Both the position numbers and the translations under genes were made by a program. Below are positions 11,450-20,627 of a stretch of 64,000 nucleotides of DNA, piece by piece; within the stretch, counting starts at the first letter, position 1, and each line of letters starts with the position of its first letter. Under the pieces are notes generated by a model, which worked only from the letters and a program-made list of their open reading frames with translations, searched no databases and was not told the DNA's origin. Source of the stretch: Pontibacter indicus (lineage in GTDB: Bacteria > Bacteroidota > Bacteroidia > Cytophagales > Hymenobacteraceae); assembly GCF_900156345.1 (NCBI RefSeq), contig NZ_FTPP01000002.1, positions 186,001-250,000 of the forward strand. The letters run 5' to 3'.

Positions 11450-12409
11450 ATGGAGCCAATATTACAAGAAAACCCAAATCGCTTTGTTTTATTCCCGATA
11501 CAGCACGACGAGGTGTGGCAAATGTATAAGAAGGCAGAAGCCAGCTTCTGGACTGCCGAGGAGATCGACCTGTCGCAGGACCAGAAGGACTGGGAGAACC
11601 TGAACGATGGCGAGCGCCACTTCATCAGCCACGTATTGGCATTCTTCGCCGCTTCTGACGGCATCGTAAACGAAAACCTGGCCATCAACTTCATGCAGGA
11701 GGTGCAGCTTCCGGAAGCCCGCTGTTTCTATGGCTTCCAGATCATGATGGAGAACATCCACTCGGAGACCTATTCCCTGCTAATAGATACTTATATAAAG
11801 AAGCAGTCGGAGAAGGACTACCTCTTCAACGCGCTGGAGACCGTGCCGTGCGTGAAGAAAAAGGGCGAGTGGGCCCTGAAGTGGATCAACAGCGAGAAGT
11901 TCGTGGAAAGACTGATCGCTTTTGCGGCCGTGGAAGGCATCTTCTTCTCCGGTTCTTTCTGCTCCATCTTCTGGCTGAAGAAGCGCGGTCTGATGCCGGG
12001 CCTGACCTTCTCGAACGAGCTGATCAGCCGCGACGAGGGCCTGCACTGCGATTTCGCCTGCCTGCTGTACTCCATGCTGAACAACAAGCTGCCTGAGAGC
12101 CGCGTGCACGAGATCATCCGCGATGCGGTGGAGATTGAGCAGGAGTTCGTGACAGACGCACTGCCGGTTGACCTGATCGGGATGAACGCCAAGCTGATGA
12201 GCCAGTACATCGAGTTTGTGGCCGACCGCCTGCTCGTATCGCTGGGCTGCAGCAAGATCTACAACGCCACCAACCCATTCGATTTTATGGAAATGATCTC
12301 GCTTCAGGGCAAGACCAACTTCTTCGAAAAGCGCGTGGGCGAGTACCAGAAGGCCGGCGTGATGGGCGACAAAGACAAAAACGTTTTTTCACTCGACGAA
12401 GACTTTTAA
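11450..12409 (+). CDS. nrdB: Class I ribonucleotide reductase, small subunit
   Basis: A 319-residue radical-generating subunit of ribonucleotide reductase, which makes dNTPs from NDPs. Spacing to mouse R2 fits exactly: Asp70, Glu101 and His104 (in MENIHSE) as metal ligands and Tyr108 as the radical tyrosine four residues later. The second metal half is in [11 protein letters not shown]. The C-terminus ends SLDEDF, acidic as needed to dock on NrdA. The sequence is of the eukaryote-like class I type rather than the E. coli type. nrdA follows on the same strand after 341 bp. No TATACCT heptamer occurs in this gene. Confidence 0.96.
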   Translation: MEPILQENPNRFVLFPIQHDEVWQMYKKAEASFWTAEEIDLSQDQKDWENLNDGERHFISHVLAFFAASDGIVNENLAINFMQEVQLPEARCFYGFQIMMENIHSETYSLLIDTYIKKQSEKDYLFNALETVPCVKKKGEWALKWINSEKFVERLIAFAAVEGIFFSGSFCSIFWLKKRGLMPGLTFSNELISRDEGLHCDFACLLYSMLNNKLPESRVHEIIRDAVEIEQEFVTDALPVDLIGMNAKLMSQYIEFVADRLLVSLGCSKIYNATNPFDFMEMISLQGKTNFFEKRVGEYQKAGVMGDKDKNVFSLDEDF

Positions 12410-12750
12410 CGAACAAAATTACTTTGTAAGTTTAGGAACCAAAGGCGCCGGGCGACAGGTCCGGCCCTTTCTGAATACCTTTATTATCCGGGTGCAGGTA
12501 TAGCCGATTTGGCGCGCTCCGGCACCGGACTCAAACGCTGGCACCAGCTGCCAGACGGGGCGGCCGCTCCAAACTCTGACAAAGCATTTTGCTTTAGCTG
12601 TAATTAATAGCATTTCAACGGATTACGTATATATTCGCGTATTCCCCTATGATAATATTAGCATGTTTCAACCCGCTGCATCGGCAGTGGTTCTCTTATA
12701 CCTATACCTTATAAAAAACCGGGCTTTGAACCCCGCTAAATGTATACGCT
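12410..12750. other. Gap between nrdB and nrdA
   Basis: No gene is seen. The gap holds one AGGTATA and a tandem TATACCTATACCT (12697-12709) close to the nrdA start. There is no strong terminator after nrdB, so readthrough into nrdA is plausible. A weak GC-rich inverted stretch lies near 12450-12475. Confidence 0.4.
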
Positions 12751-15132
12751 ATGTTAGTAGTTAAACGAGACGGCAGACGCGAATCCGTCAAATTCGACAA
12801 AATTACAGCACGCATCGAGAAGCTGTGCTATGGCCTGAACATGGACTACGTGTCGCCGATTGAGGTGGCCAAGAAGGTGATTGACGGCATTTACGACGGC
12901 GTGACCACGATAGAGCTGGACAACCTGGCGGCAGAGACTGCTGCTTCGCTCACCACCAAGCACCCCGACTACGCGGTGCTGGCGGCCCGTGTGGCCATTT
13001 CGAGCCTGCACAAGGTGACGAGCAAGTCGTTCTCCAACACCATGAAGCGCCTCTATACCTACGAGGACCCGAAAACGGGCGAGAACGCATCGTTGCTGGC
13101 CAAGGATGTGTACGAGATCATCCGCAAGCACGCCAACACGCTGGACTCGACCATCATCTACGACCGCGATTACAACTACGATTACTTTGGATACAAAACG
13201 CTGGAGCGCTCATACCTGCTTCGCCTCGACGGCAAGATCGTGGAGCGCCCCCAGCATATGTTGATGCGTGTGGCCGTGGGTATCCACAAGGAGGACATCG
13301 AATCTGCCATTGAGACTTATAATCTCATGTCTGAGAAGTGGTTTACGCACGCCACACCAACATTATTCAATGCCGGCACGCCAAAGCCGCAGCTTTCCTC
13401 GTGCTTCCTGCTCACCATGCAGGACGACAGCATACCGGGCATCTACGACACGCTGAAGCAGTGCGCGCAGATCTCGCAGAGCGCCGGTGGTATCGGCTTG
13501 AGCATCCACAACGTGCGTGCGACGGGCTCTTACATCAAAGGCACTAATGGCACCTCCAACGGCATCATCCCGATGCTGAAGGTGTTCAACGACACGGCCC
13601 GCTACGTGGACCAGGGCGGCGGTAAGCGCAAAGGTGCTTTCGCGATCTACCTGGAGCCCTGGCATGCCGACATCTTCGAGTTCCTGGACCTGAGGAAGAA
13701 CCACGGCAAGGAAGAGAACCGCGCCCGTGACTTGTTCTACGCCCTCTGGACGCCAGACTTGTTCATGAAGCGCGTGGAGCAAAATGGCGACTGGAGCCTG
13801 TTCTGCCCGAACGAAGCACCAGGACTTGGCGACAGCTGGGGACAGGAGTTTGAGCGCCTCTACGAGAAGTATGAGCGCGAAGGCCGTGCCCGCAAAACAG
13901 TGAAAGCACAGGACCTGTGGTTTGCTATTCTGGAGTCGCAGATCGAGACAGGCACGCCTTACATGCTCTATAAGGATGCGGCTAACAGCAAGAGCAACCA
14001 GCAGAACCTGGGCACAATCAAGAGCTCTAACCTCTGCACCGAGATCATGGAGTATACCAGCCAGGACGAGGTAGCAGTATGTAACCTGGCATCGCTAGCA
14101 CTGCCACGCTTTGTGAAAGAAGAGAACGGCCATAAGGTGTTCGACCACCAGAAGCTGTTCGACGTGACCTACCACGTGACCAAGAACCTGAACAAGGTAA
14201 TCGATATTAACTACTACCCAGTGCCGGAGGCGCGCAACTCCAACATGCGTCACCGCCCGATCGGTCTGGGTGTTCAAGGCTTGGCGGATACGTTCATCCA
14301 CCTGCGTATGCCATTCGAGAGCGAGGAAGCACGCGGCCTAAACAAAGACATTTTCGAGACCATTTACTTCGCTGCCATGACGGCTTCTAAGGATCTGGCC
14401 AAGAAGAACGGTGCTTACGAAACGTTCAAAGGATCTCCGCTGTCAGAAGGCAAGTTCCAGTTCGATATGTGGGGTATAACACCAGATAGCGGTCGTTGGG
14501 ATTGGGAAGAGCTGCGTCAGGAAGTGGTGAAGCACGGCGTGCGTAACTCCCTGCTGGTAGCGCCTATGCCGACTGCCTCTACTGCGCAGATCCTGGGCAA
14601 CAACGAGTCGTTCGAGCCTTACACGTCTAACATTTATGTACGTCGTGTGCTGTCAGGCGAGTTCATGGTTGTGAACAAGCACCTGCTGAAAGACCTGATC
14701 AACCTGGGTCTGTGGAACGACAAGATGAAGAATGCCATTATCGCGGCCAACGGCTCGGTGCAGGACATCCCGAACATCCCGCAGAACATCAAAGACCTGT
14801 ATAAGACGGTATGGGAGATCAGCCAGCGTACGGTGATCGACATGAGTGCTGACCGTGGCGCTTACATCTGCCAGAGCCAGTCGCTGAACCTGCACGTGAT
14901 GAACGTGAACTTCGGCAAACTGACTTCGATGCACTTCCACGCCTGGAAGAAGGGCCTGAAGACAGGTATGTACTACCTGCGCACCAAAGCCGCTGTAGAC
15001 GCTATCAAGTTCACGGTGGAGAAACAAGCCGCCGAAACCCTGCAGCCGGTTTACAATAGCCAGGACCAGAATCGCAACGATATGGCCTGCTCACTAGATA
15101 ACCCAGACGCTTGCGAAGCTTGCGGATCGTAA
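12751..15132 (+). CDS. nrdA: Class I ribonucleotide reductase, large subunit
   Basis: The catalytic subunit, 793 residues. An ATP-cone ([20 protein letters not shown] onward, residues ~1-90) gives overall activity control by ATP/dATP. Active-site cysteines are in [16 protein letters not shown] (thiyl site) and VAVCNLAS. The C-terminal redox pair is CEACGS, re-reduced by thioredoxin. [19 protein letters not shown] is the conserved substrate loop. The length and the nrdB-before-nrdA order fit Cytophagales. Codon use is strongly biased to C/G-ending codons, as in highly expressed genes, and only one TATACCT word occurs in 2.4 kb. A strong terminator follows. Confidence 0.97.
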   Translation: MLVVKRDGRRESVKFDKITARIEKLCYGLNMDYVSPIEVAKKVIDGIYDGVTTIELDNLAAETAASLTTKHPDYAVLAARVAISSLHKVTSKSFSNTMKRLYTYEDPKTGENASLLAKDVYEIIRKHANTLDSTIIYDRDYNYDYFGYKTLERSYLLRLDGKIVERPQHMLMRVAVGIHKEDIESAIETYNLMSEKWFTHATPTLFNAGTPKPQLSSCFLLTMQDDSIPGIYDTLKQCAQISQSAGGIGLSIHNVRATGSYIKGTNGTSNGIIPMLKVFNDTARYVDQGGGKRKGAFAIYLEPWHADIFEFLDLRKNHGKEENRARDLFYALWTPDLFMKRVEQNGDWSLFCPNEAPGLGDSWGQEFERLYEKYEREGRARKTVKAQDLWFAILESQIETGTPYMLYKDAANSKSNQQNLGTIKSSNLCTEIMEYTSQDEVAVCNLASLALPRFVKEENGHKVFDHQKLFDVTYHVTKNLNKVIDINYYPVPEARNSNMRHRPIGLGVQGLADTFIHLRMPFESEEARGLNKDIFETIYFAAMTASKDLAKKNGAYETFKGSPLSEGKFQFDMWGITPDSGRWDWEELRQEVVKHGVRNSLLVAPMPTASTAQILGNNESFEPYTSNIYVRRVLSGEFMVVNKHLLKDLINLGLWNDKMKNAIIAANGSVQDIPNIPQNIKDLYKTVWEISQRTVIDMSADRGAYICQSQSLNLHVMNVNFGKLTSMHFHAWKKGLKTGMYYLRTKAAVDAIKFTVEKQAAETLQPVYNSQDQNRNDMACSLDNPDACEACGS

Positions 15133-15139
15133 CTAACTG

Positions 15140-15172
15140 AATAAGGAGGACTTAGTGTCCTCCTTATTTTTT
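15140..15172 (+). terminator. Intrinsic terminator of nrdA
   Basis: AATAAGGAGGAC (15140-15151) pairs perfectly with GTCCTCCTTATT (15157-15168) and is followed by a T run. Confidence 0.92.
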
Positions 15173-15266
15173 ACCCAAACTAAGTACGTCCTATGTTACT
15201 GCTGACTCCCCATCAGCGGTTGGAATACTGATGCTTGTACTTTTAGCTTAGTTTTATTATAGGTTT

Positions 15267-16025
15267 ATGCAAAACGATATGTTTAATAAAGCAATGAGTT
15301 TACGAGTACTCCTCACCAGACTAGCTACCGGAGAAGATAAAAGAGAAGATGGAGAAGAGTATGTTAATCTTCGAAACGAATTATTTGCGAACACTTTTAC
15401 TAAAGCTCTATTACCGGAATTTGTGATTTCATGCAGGATACTGAGTGACTTTTGGCCCTATATCAAGTGTCGGTTCAGCACATATGCTGAAAGAAGAGAG
15501 TACATCAGAGAGGAATTTGAGCCTTTACTTGTACATTTAGAAAGTGACAGGCTGTACTCACATGATCATGTGATAAATTATTCAATAGAAAAATTTGATT
15601 GTGACTCTGTCAATTACATGTGGGGTAAAGCTCTTGGTAGAAGAGAGGATGACCCTGATGGAGCTATCACTGCTGCAAGATCCCTGATTGAATCAGTTTG
15701 CAAACAGATACTAAAAGAAAGAAATATTGAATATGATGATAGCTTTGACTTACCAAAGCTTTTCAAGACGACCGCTCGCAGCTTAAACCTTGCTCCCCAA
15801 CTACACAATGAAAACATATTAAAGCAGATTCTCAGTGGGATTCAAACTACTGTTCATGGCTTTGCATCTTTACGAAACGAACTAAGCGATGCTCATGGTC
15901 AACCGAAAGGTGGATACAGAGTAAGCAAGAGACATTCAGAATTAGCTGTAAACTTGGCTGGATCAATAGCTTCATTCCTTATCCAGACACATCATGAGAC
16001 ATTGCTGAAAAGTACGAGTAATTAA
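15267..16025 (+). CDS. Abi_C-domain protein, possible abortive-infection factor
   Basis: A soluble protein of 252 residues. The C-terminal half (about 130-245) looks like the abortive-infection C-terminal domain: DPDGAITAARSLIESVCKQI, then SGIQTTVHGFASLRNELSDA and HG, then a final helix. This domain occurs in phage-defence genes and in stand-alone genes of unknown role. The N-terminal 120 residues are helical and charged and are not recognised. The gene is clearly richer in A and T than nrdA or prfA and has no TATACCT word, which suits recent acquisition. It stands alone between the nrdA terminator and a palindromic repeat 7 bp after its stop codon. A defence role is inference. Confidence 0.6.
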   Translation: MQNDMFNKAMSLRVLLTRLATGEDKREDGEEYVNLRNELFANTFTKALLPEFVISCRILSDFWPYIKCRFSTYAERREYIREEFEPLLVHLESDRLYSHDHVINYSIEKFDCDSVNYMWGKALGRREDDPDGAITAARSLIESVCKQILKERNIEYDDSFDLPKLFKTTARSLNLAPQLHNENILKQILSGIQTTVHGFASLRNELSDAHGQPKGGYRVSKRHSELAVNLAGSIASFLIQTHHETLLKSTSN

Positions 16026-16032
16026 TAATCTC

Positions 16033-16066
16033 ACCTCGCGGCGTCCTCACGACCCGTGAGAGTCCA
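16033..16066 (+). repeat. REP-like palindromic repeat, third copy
   Basis: CACCTCGCGGCGTCC onward matches the units at 3914-3948 and 4001-4032. Arms CTCGCGG (16035-16041) and CCGTGAG (16054-16060) pair with one G-U. It lies directly after the Abi_C gene stop codon. Confidence 0.6.
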
Positions 16067-16120
16067 GTACATTACAATACAAACAATTCAACCTAACCCT
16101 CAGCTACGGCAACAGCAAAA

Positions 16121-16146
16121 AAGCCCCTGACAAAGATCAGCGGCTT
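16121..16146 (-). terminator. Probable terminator of the SpoIIAA-like gene pair
   Basis: AAGCCCCTGA and TCAGCGGCTT pair with one mismatch, and on the - strand the hairpin is followed by a run of T (complement of AAAAAA near 16117-16122). Confidence 0.65.
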
Positions 16147-16172
16147 ATGGGCAAGAAGTTAAAATACCAGAT

Positions 16173-16604
16173 TTAAGCAAATTTGGCAGTAGGCGATACT
16201 TCCATTGACTCTAGCAGCCACTTCATCGCCTTCTCTTCATCTTCAAAGTCCTGTATTTCCAAGGACAGATCAAGCGTGTATCCCTTGTTAATCATGACTC
16301 CGACTGCGGCCTGATTTGATTCAAATTTTGAAGGTATACGAGCCATACGGCGCAAAGAGCTCTTCGCCATTTGCGGCACATGCACATCTAAGCTCCATTT
16401 TAGGTCCGCAGGCGATATGTTGCCCATCATGCGGTCATCAGCCAGCCACTTCGTCAGCGAAAAGCGGTTGATCATATCGTGGCAAAGCAGGTAGGCTTCT
16501 CTAAGCTCGGGGCCGTGCAGGCGGCCAAACCATTCGGCTTTCCCAAGCCTAAGCGTTCTGTCATATGAAAGCCTGACAAAGCTGTTTTGAAAGTAAAGTT
16601 GCAT
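16173..16604 (-). CDS. SpoIIAA/STAS-like small protein (paralogue 2)
   Basis: One hundred and forty-three residues from the ATG at 16604; a TTG one codon upstream is less likely. The N-terminus MQLYFQNSFVRLSYDRTLRL aligns with VTTYFQSDVVTITYDLEHRI of the neighbour at 16686-17108. Both continue with a W(F/N)G strand, a conserved WLxD(D/N)R segment and a C-terminal helix (AMKWLLE, AVAWLHE). This is a SpoIIAA-like single-domain protein with no signal peptide or membrane segment. The two genes are 81 bp apart and codirectional, so they look like a tandem duplication. Role unknown; a sensory or anti-anti-sigma-like role is only a guess. Confidence 0.6.
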   Translation of the reverse strand: MQLYFQNSFVRLSYDRTLRLGKAEWFGRLHGPELREAYLLCHDMINRFSLTKWLADDRMMGNISPADLKWSLDVHVPQMAKSSLRRMARIPSKFESNQAAVGVMINKGYTLDLSLEIQDFEDEEKAMKWLLESMEVSPTAKFA

Positions 16605-16685
16605 CAAGCGTATTCCCTGTTAGGTATAGTTAGTATTGTTTGTAAGGTATAGAGCGAGTAAAGTTTAAGGCAGCAGGCGTATAAG

Positions 16686-17108
16686 TTAGTTAAATTTTAG
16701 CACAGGCAAAGGTTCATGTAGCCAGGCCACAGCGGCTTCCACACTATCAAATTCTCTGAACGCCATATCTCCCAGAGGATCTGCGCGTTTGATAATCTGT
16801 TCAACCGCCATTCTATTAAACAGGTCCTCTGACATGACAGATGCATTGCGTCGAAGCGTGCCGACCGTGAGCCTGGGCACGATATGTTCGACAAACCAAT
16901 CCTGGTCGGCTTTTCGGATAGCTCGCAGCTTGCGGTTGTCCCCAAGCCAACGCAGTAGCTTATGCTCATCCACCAAGTTGGTGCAGACTTCCGCCGCCTC
17001 CCGAAACTCTGAGCTGCTCAAAAAACCATTCCAAACAGCGGTACCAATCCGATGCTCTAGATCATAAGTGATCGTCACCACATCGCTTTGGAAATAAGTA
17101 GTCACCAT
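16686..17108 (-). CDS. SpoIIAA/STAS-like small protein (paralogue 3)
   Basis: One hundred and forty residues with an ATG at 17108. It is closest to paralogue 1 at 2700-3119 in the second half (DLFNRMAVEQIIKRADPLGD against NVFNRLSFEAVITRAEALGA) and to paralogue 2 in the first half (TTYFQSDVVTITYD, then WNGFLSS and LRWLGDNRK). It is soluble with no recognised catalytic motif. It is the upstream member of the tandem pair and would be cotranscribed with the gene at 16173. Three such genes within 17 kb suggest lineage expansion. Function unknown. Confidence 0.6.
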   Translation of the reverse strand: MVTTYFQSDVVTITYDLEHRIGTAVWNGFLSSSEFREAAEVCTNLVDEHKLLRWLGDNRKLRAIRKADQDWFVEHIVPRLTVGTLRRNASVMSEDLFNRMAVEQIIKRADPLGDMAFREFDSVEAAVAWLHEPLPVLKFN

Positions 17109-17480
17109 CAGGCTATCCTTTTAACTGCATCTGTGTTGCAAATATAGTCAGTAACTCCATATGGGCAAGGCTAAAAATTGCACTTTAGCTTTAACATGAA
17201 CTTGCAGGCATATACCATCGCTGTAACAATCCACATTGCAAAGCACTAAAAGCAGCTCTTTTGTGGCTATAGAGGGGCCTTTCCGCCCCGGAAGTTCATG
17301 AAAAAGGTGGGATTATTGCTCTGAAGAGGAGATAAGGGCTAAGACAAAGATAGACGCCAGAAGAGCGTTTTATATAACTATACCTGTATAATTTACAATT
17401 AACCTTGCGAAAGCCTGTTAGTGTATACCTTAAATAGTTTCTTTGGTGCAGAGCTTGTGGAAGTGCTCCTCAATAAAACA
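17109..17480. other. Intergenic region, no gene seen
   Basis: This 372-bp stretch contains two TATACCT words (near 17381 and 17425) and a short GC hairpin-like segment near 17275-17290. No ORF with a plausible start and codon use was found. Confidence 0.4.
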
Positions 17481-17511
17481 AAAGAGGCCCGCCTTGCGGG
17501 CGGGCCTCTTT
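17481..17511 (-). terminator. Intrinsic terminator of the T9SS gene at 17535
   Basis: AAAGAGGCCCGCC (17481-17493) pairs perfectly with GGCGGGCCTCTTT (17499-17511), with a T-rich tract on the - strand side. Confidence 0.92.
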
Positions 17512-17534
17512 CTTATCTGTCAGAAAAAATTTAA

Positions 17535-18938
17535 TTAGCGCTTCACGAAGCGGATTACTTCTTTTTGTGTGCCGGATGTTACTGTTACGAAGTAAACACC
17601 TTGCTGTAGTTGCTGTACGGGCAACACTACCTGGCGATCCGCAGGGTTCTGAACAGCCAACAGCTGCTTGCCTGCCATATCCGCCACTGCAATTGTTACC
17701 TGATCGTCAGTAGAAGCCAGCCTCACAGTGATGTCAGTCGTGGCCAGAGTAGGGTAAACGGTTGCGGCAGATGCCAGTGTTATGTTAATCGCTACGGTTT
17801 TAGAATACTCAAATGCCCCGTCAAAGTCAATTTGCTTCAGGCGGTAGTAGTTAGCACCAGCAACAGCTCTTGTGTCGAGGAAACTGTAATGCTGCGTGAG
17901 TGAGGTAGTACCTACTTTGCTCTCCACGAAAGCCACTTTTCTGAAATTCTTGCCATCCGCAGATGCCTCCACTTCGAAACCTCTGTTGTCTAGCTCAGAA
18001 GCCGTCTTCCAGCTAAGCTGAACCCCCTCTTTCGTCGATTGCGCCTTGAAGGAAACTAGTTCTACAGGAAGGGAAACGATACCCTGCGTAGTGGCATAGA
18101 GCATGTATTCCTCGTAACACATGCCATCTATTGCAGTGATGAAAGCCTCATAATAAGTGTTCGCCTCTACATTTGGTACTTGGAATGAAGCTGACCCGCC
18201 TTTGGGTGCTTCAGTAAGACCCAGTACGTTTCTGGCACCCGTAACAAAGTTGTAGGCTTCCCAACGGATACTAGCACCGTGGCTTCGATCAAAAACTTCT
18301 GAATTTAACTGCAACACTGCTGGCTTACCTACAGTTACATCCTGTCTGGCAAATTCTGTGTTTGCGCTTAGCTGTGGCTTTACAGTGGCGTTAACTGGTA
18401 CTCTGGCAGTTTCGCAGCCAGTAGCTGTTACAATGGAAACGGCATACTGCCCTGCTTGGGTCACAGACAGGCTCGCTGATGTTGCCCCATTAATGTACTG
18501 GCCAGCTGCATTATACCAACGGTAGCTCCCGTTGGCAGGTGCTCCTTGCGCCGTTAACGTAGTGCGGCCGCAGAAAGAAGTACTTGTAACTGAAAGAGGG
18601 CCTACAACAGATAGAACACTGCCTTGTGAAACACCACTTGCAGTGTTCGCAACTACTTGTACATTCCCAGCTGTGCTTATCAAATTGGCTGGAACTGCGA
18701 TTTTTATTTGGGCTTTTGTTCGTTCAACGAAAACGCTAAAAACTTGACCGTTTATTGTTATGGTCGTGCTTCCATTAAAGTCATTACCTGTTAGTCTATA
18801 AATAGTAAGTTCAAAGTTTTGATTAGCCAACGTACACTTAGGTTGGATATCAATTGTAGTTTGACCTTGAGCAGCTGCTAATTGAGCAGATGCGATAAAA
18901 AGAATAAGGACGATAACTAATGTGTAAACGTATTTCAT
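17535..18938 (-). CDS. Secreted protein with T9SS sorting domain
   Basis: A 467-residue protein. An N-terminal signal peptide (MKYVYTLVIVLILFIASAQL, cleaved near AAAQ) is followed by Ig-like beta modules at about 30-290. One contains FCGRTTLTAQG and YRWYNAAGQY, in the style of PKD/Ig-like repeats. Residues ~290-385 form a module shared with three other proteins here (LPVELVSFKA, TASELDNRGFEV, YYRLKQIDFDG). The C-terminal ~75 residues are a type A T9SS sorting domain ending GVYFVTVTSG and VIRFVKR. It should cross the inner membrane by Sec and the outer membrane by the type IX system, ending on the surface or outside. No enzymatic domain is visible. It is flanked by its own terminator and a 470-bp upstream gap. 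Confidence 0.85.
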   Translation of the reverse strand: MKYVYTLVIVLILFIASAQLAAAQGQTTIDIQPKCTLANQNFELTIYRLTGNDFNGSTTITINGQVFSVFVERTKAQIKIAVPANLISTAGNVQVVANTASGVSQGSVLSVVGPLSVTSTSFCGRTTLTAQGAPANGSYRWYNAAGQYINGATSASLSVTQAGQYAVSIVTATGCETARVPVNATVKPQLSANTEFARQDVTVGKPAVLQLNSEVFDRSHGASIRWEAYNFVTGARNVLGLTEAPKGGSASFQVPNVEANTYYEAFITAIDGMCYEEYMLYATTQGIVSLPVELVSFKAQSTKEGVQLSWKTASELDNRGFEVEASADGKNFRKVAFVESKVGTTSLTQHYSFLDTRAVAGANYYRLKQIDFDGAFEYSKTVAINITLASAATVYPTLATTDITVRLASTDDQVTIAVADMAGKQLLAVQNPADRQVVLPVQQLQQGVYFVTVTSGTQKEVIRFVKR

Positions 18939-19410
18939 AACTTTCTTTCTTATATCACTATATATGAAAGAAGTATGCCAGCGTATTTTAAAGCTATTTA
19001 TTTCCTATAAAGTCCAATCTATTGAGAAACCACAGCTATACGCTTTCCTATAATTTGCTTATAATTAATCATTTAATAGAAACCAACAGAAAAGTGATTT
19101 TCATCATATTTGATTATTAACGGCACAGGTAACAGGATACATGCTGGAATTATTCCATATATGGGAAAAATAGCACCGTTTTGGGAGAAAATGTTCGTTG
19201 CGAGGAGCTGTTTAATTGCACCAAGTTTATGTTAAAAGAAATACATTTCACAGAAATCAAAACTGAACATTGATTGAAGACTACAAGCCACGAAGGGCCA
19301 TTTTGACATATACAGGGCGTCTTTAACAGGATTTATCGGTCATTTTGGCGGCTATACCTATTGGCACCTGTTTTGCATCCTTATTCTCTGAAAACTTAGA
19401 GGAGAAAGAG
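18939..19410. other. AT-rich divergent intergenic region
   Basis: A 472-bp gap upstream of both the T9SS gene and the Hsp20 gene, strongly AT-rich. One TATACCT lies near 19355. No gene or clear regulatory element was identified. Confidence 0.4.
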
Positions 19411-19797
19411 ATGAAAATTATAAAAGATAAAGAGTTTTTACGATCCATTGCACATCAAATCGACTTACTAAATACAGTAGGCGGAGGCGTGAGTGAGACA
19501 TACATTGATATTAAAAAGAAAAAGAAAGGTGCTGTAATTAATGTCTGGGCGGCTGGCGTCAATCCGGAGGCCTTTAAAGTAGTGCTGCACCAAAACCAGT
19601 TAACCATATTCTCTGTGCTGCAAAGCCAGGAAAACCCACAGATGGCAGTGCCGATGTTCAATCGCGTGTTTATGCTGCCGCCACAAGTTGATCTGGGCCG
19701 TATTGAAGCCATTTATAAGGATGGTGAGTTGCGGGTTAAACTGCCATACCATGATGCTGCGCTACATCCGCGCCAGATCGATATCAGACAGCTCTAA
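19411..19797 (+). CDS. Hsp20/alpha-crystallin family small heat-shock protein
   Basis: One hundred and twenty-eight residues from the ATG at 19411. The frame opens 66 bp earlier, but GGAGAAAGAG just before this ATG and the MKIIKDKEFL start make it the better choice. The C-terminal domain has the alpha-crystallin pattern: strands around NVWAAGVNPEAFKVVLHQNQ, then FNRVFMLPPQVD and the loop YKDGELRVKLPYH, ending with an R-Q-I-D-I tail like the IxI/V anchor. Hsp20 proteins form oligomers that hold unfolded proteins. The N-terminal arm is short. It is convergent with the tiny membrane protein gene at 19803, whose stop lies 6 bp away. Confidence 0.75.
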   Translation: MKIIKDKEFLRSIAHQIDLLNTVGGGVSETYIDIKKKKKGAVINVWAAGVNPEAFKVVLHQNQLTIFSVLQSQENPQMAVPMFNRVFMLPPQVDLGRIEAIYKDGELRVKLPYHDAALHPRQIDIRQL

Positions 19798-19802
19798 AAC
19801 TG

Positions 19803-19982
19803 TTACCGGCGTGGATGTTCGTGGCGCCATCCAACCACGGCTATGATGCCCCACACCGCATAGAAGGAGGAGAAGGCTTTTACTAAATAGGGGTCTACTG
19901 CCACAGAGACAACTAGCTGGGCCACAAAAGTTACGATAGCGCCCCAAAAAGCAATCTTATAGTACTTGTTCCATTTATTCAT
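19803..19982 (-). CDS. Small membrane protein, 59 residues
   Basis: A short frame from ATG 19982 to TAA 19805-19803. It encodes a basic N-terminus (MNKWNKYYK), a hydrophobic segment (about 10-28, IAFWGAIVTFVAQLVVSVA), a short loop with DPYLVK, a second hydrophobic segment (about 38-51) and a charged tail (GWRHEHPRR). Two membrane helices with a positive N-terminus and C-terminus suit a real inner-membrane protein. It lies just after the terminator of the gene at 20009. No family was recognised. Confidence 0.6.
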   Translation of the reverse strand: MNKWNKYYKIAFWGAIVTFVAQLVVSVAVDPYLVKAFSSFYAVWGIIAVVGWRHEHPRR

Positions 19983-19991
19983 AGCAGACTC

Positions 19992-20023
19992 AAAAAAAAT
20001 ACCCGGCGTTAGGGCCGGGTATT
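19992..20023 (-). terminator. Intrinsic terminator with the upstream gene's stop codon in its loop
   Basis: On the - strand AATACCCGGC and GCCGGGTATT pair perfectly around a 6-nt loop (20008-20013), followed by eight T. The TAA of the gene at 20009-20236 lies in that loop, and its last codons form the 5' stem. Confidence 0.85.
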
Positions 20024-20236
20024 CATTAATCTGAACGCTTCCGCGCGCGATATCTTCTTTTCAACTATAAGCGGCGGATCATCTTCTTTCGATATTACTA
20101 ACGTGTAGTTGTTGTTGTTATCCTGGTAGTAAATAAGCGTCGTGAGATCCTCATAGCCAATGCTAAAGATCTTACGGGTCTTACCACCGTAGTTAAAATA
20201 GTGATTGTCTAATTTAATATTCTTCAATAACCTCAT
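20009..20236 (-). CDS. Small hypothetical soluble protein
   Basis: Seventy-five residues from the ATG at 20236 (MRLLKNIKLDNHYFNYGGKT). The frame continues upstream to a TTG at 20278, which is less likely. It has no signal peptide. Predicted beta content is high (RKIFSIGYEDLTTLIYYQDN) and it ends with a short helix (SRAEAFRLMNTRP). Its stop codon sits inside the terminator hairpin loop. The codons are AT-rich relative to neighbours. No family recognised and no functional context. Confidence 0.5.
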   Translation of the reverse strand: MRLLKNIKLDNHYFNYGGKTRKIFSIGYEDLTTLIYYQDNNNNYTLVISKEDDPPLIVEKKISRAEAFRLMNTRP

Positions 20237-20627
20237 AACCCTACATTCATCTGGTATTTTAACGGGGTCTTGCCCCAAATTTGTTTCATATTATTACTGA
20301 TGTGCAACTAGATTCTTCTTATCTTACCATAAATTGCACTAAACAGACACAGATCTTTCGACCAATCAGCAATAATTTATATATATGTGCCTGTTAATTA
20401 GAAACAAACAGCATGCCAGAATGCATATATACTGTACTGGCAATATGCGATAATTCTACCGTTCCCCGCTCCTTAATTATACGTGTGATCCTAAAAAATG
20501 GCACGTATGGCAACATATCGGCATCCTGTTATTATATTTAAGTGAAGAAACGCTAGCCTAAGCAACAGAAACGGCATAGAGAGTCAACATCCGAGGGCGC
20601 TATCTTCGTTTATATAAATCCGGCAAC
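20237..20627. other. AT-rich divergent intergenic region
   Basis: No gene is seen in this 391-bp gap. TATCTTCG near 20600 is one base from the -7 consensus and would suit the + strand gene at 20628. Otherwise no repeats or motifs stand out. Confidence 0.35.
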
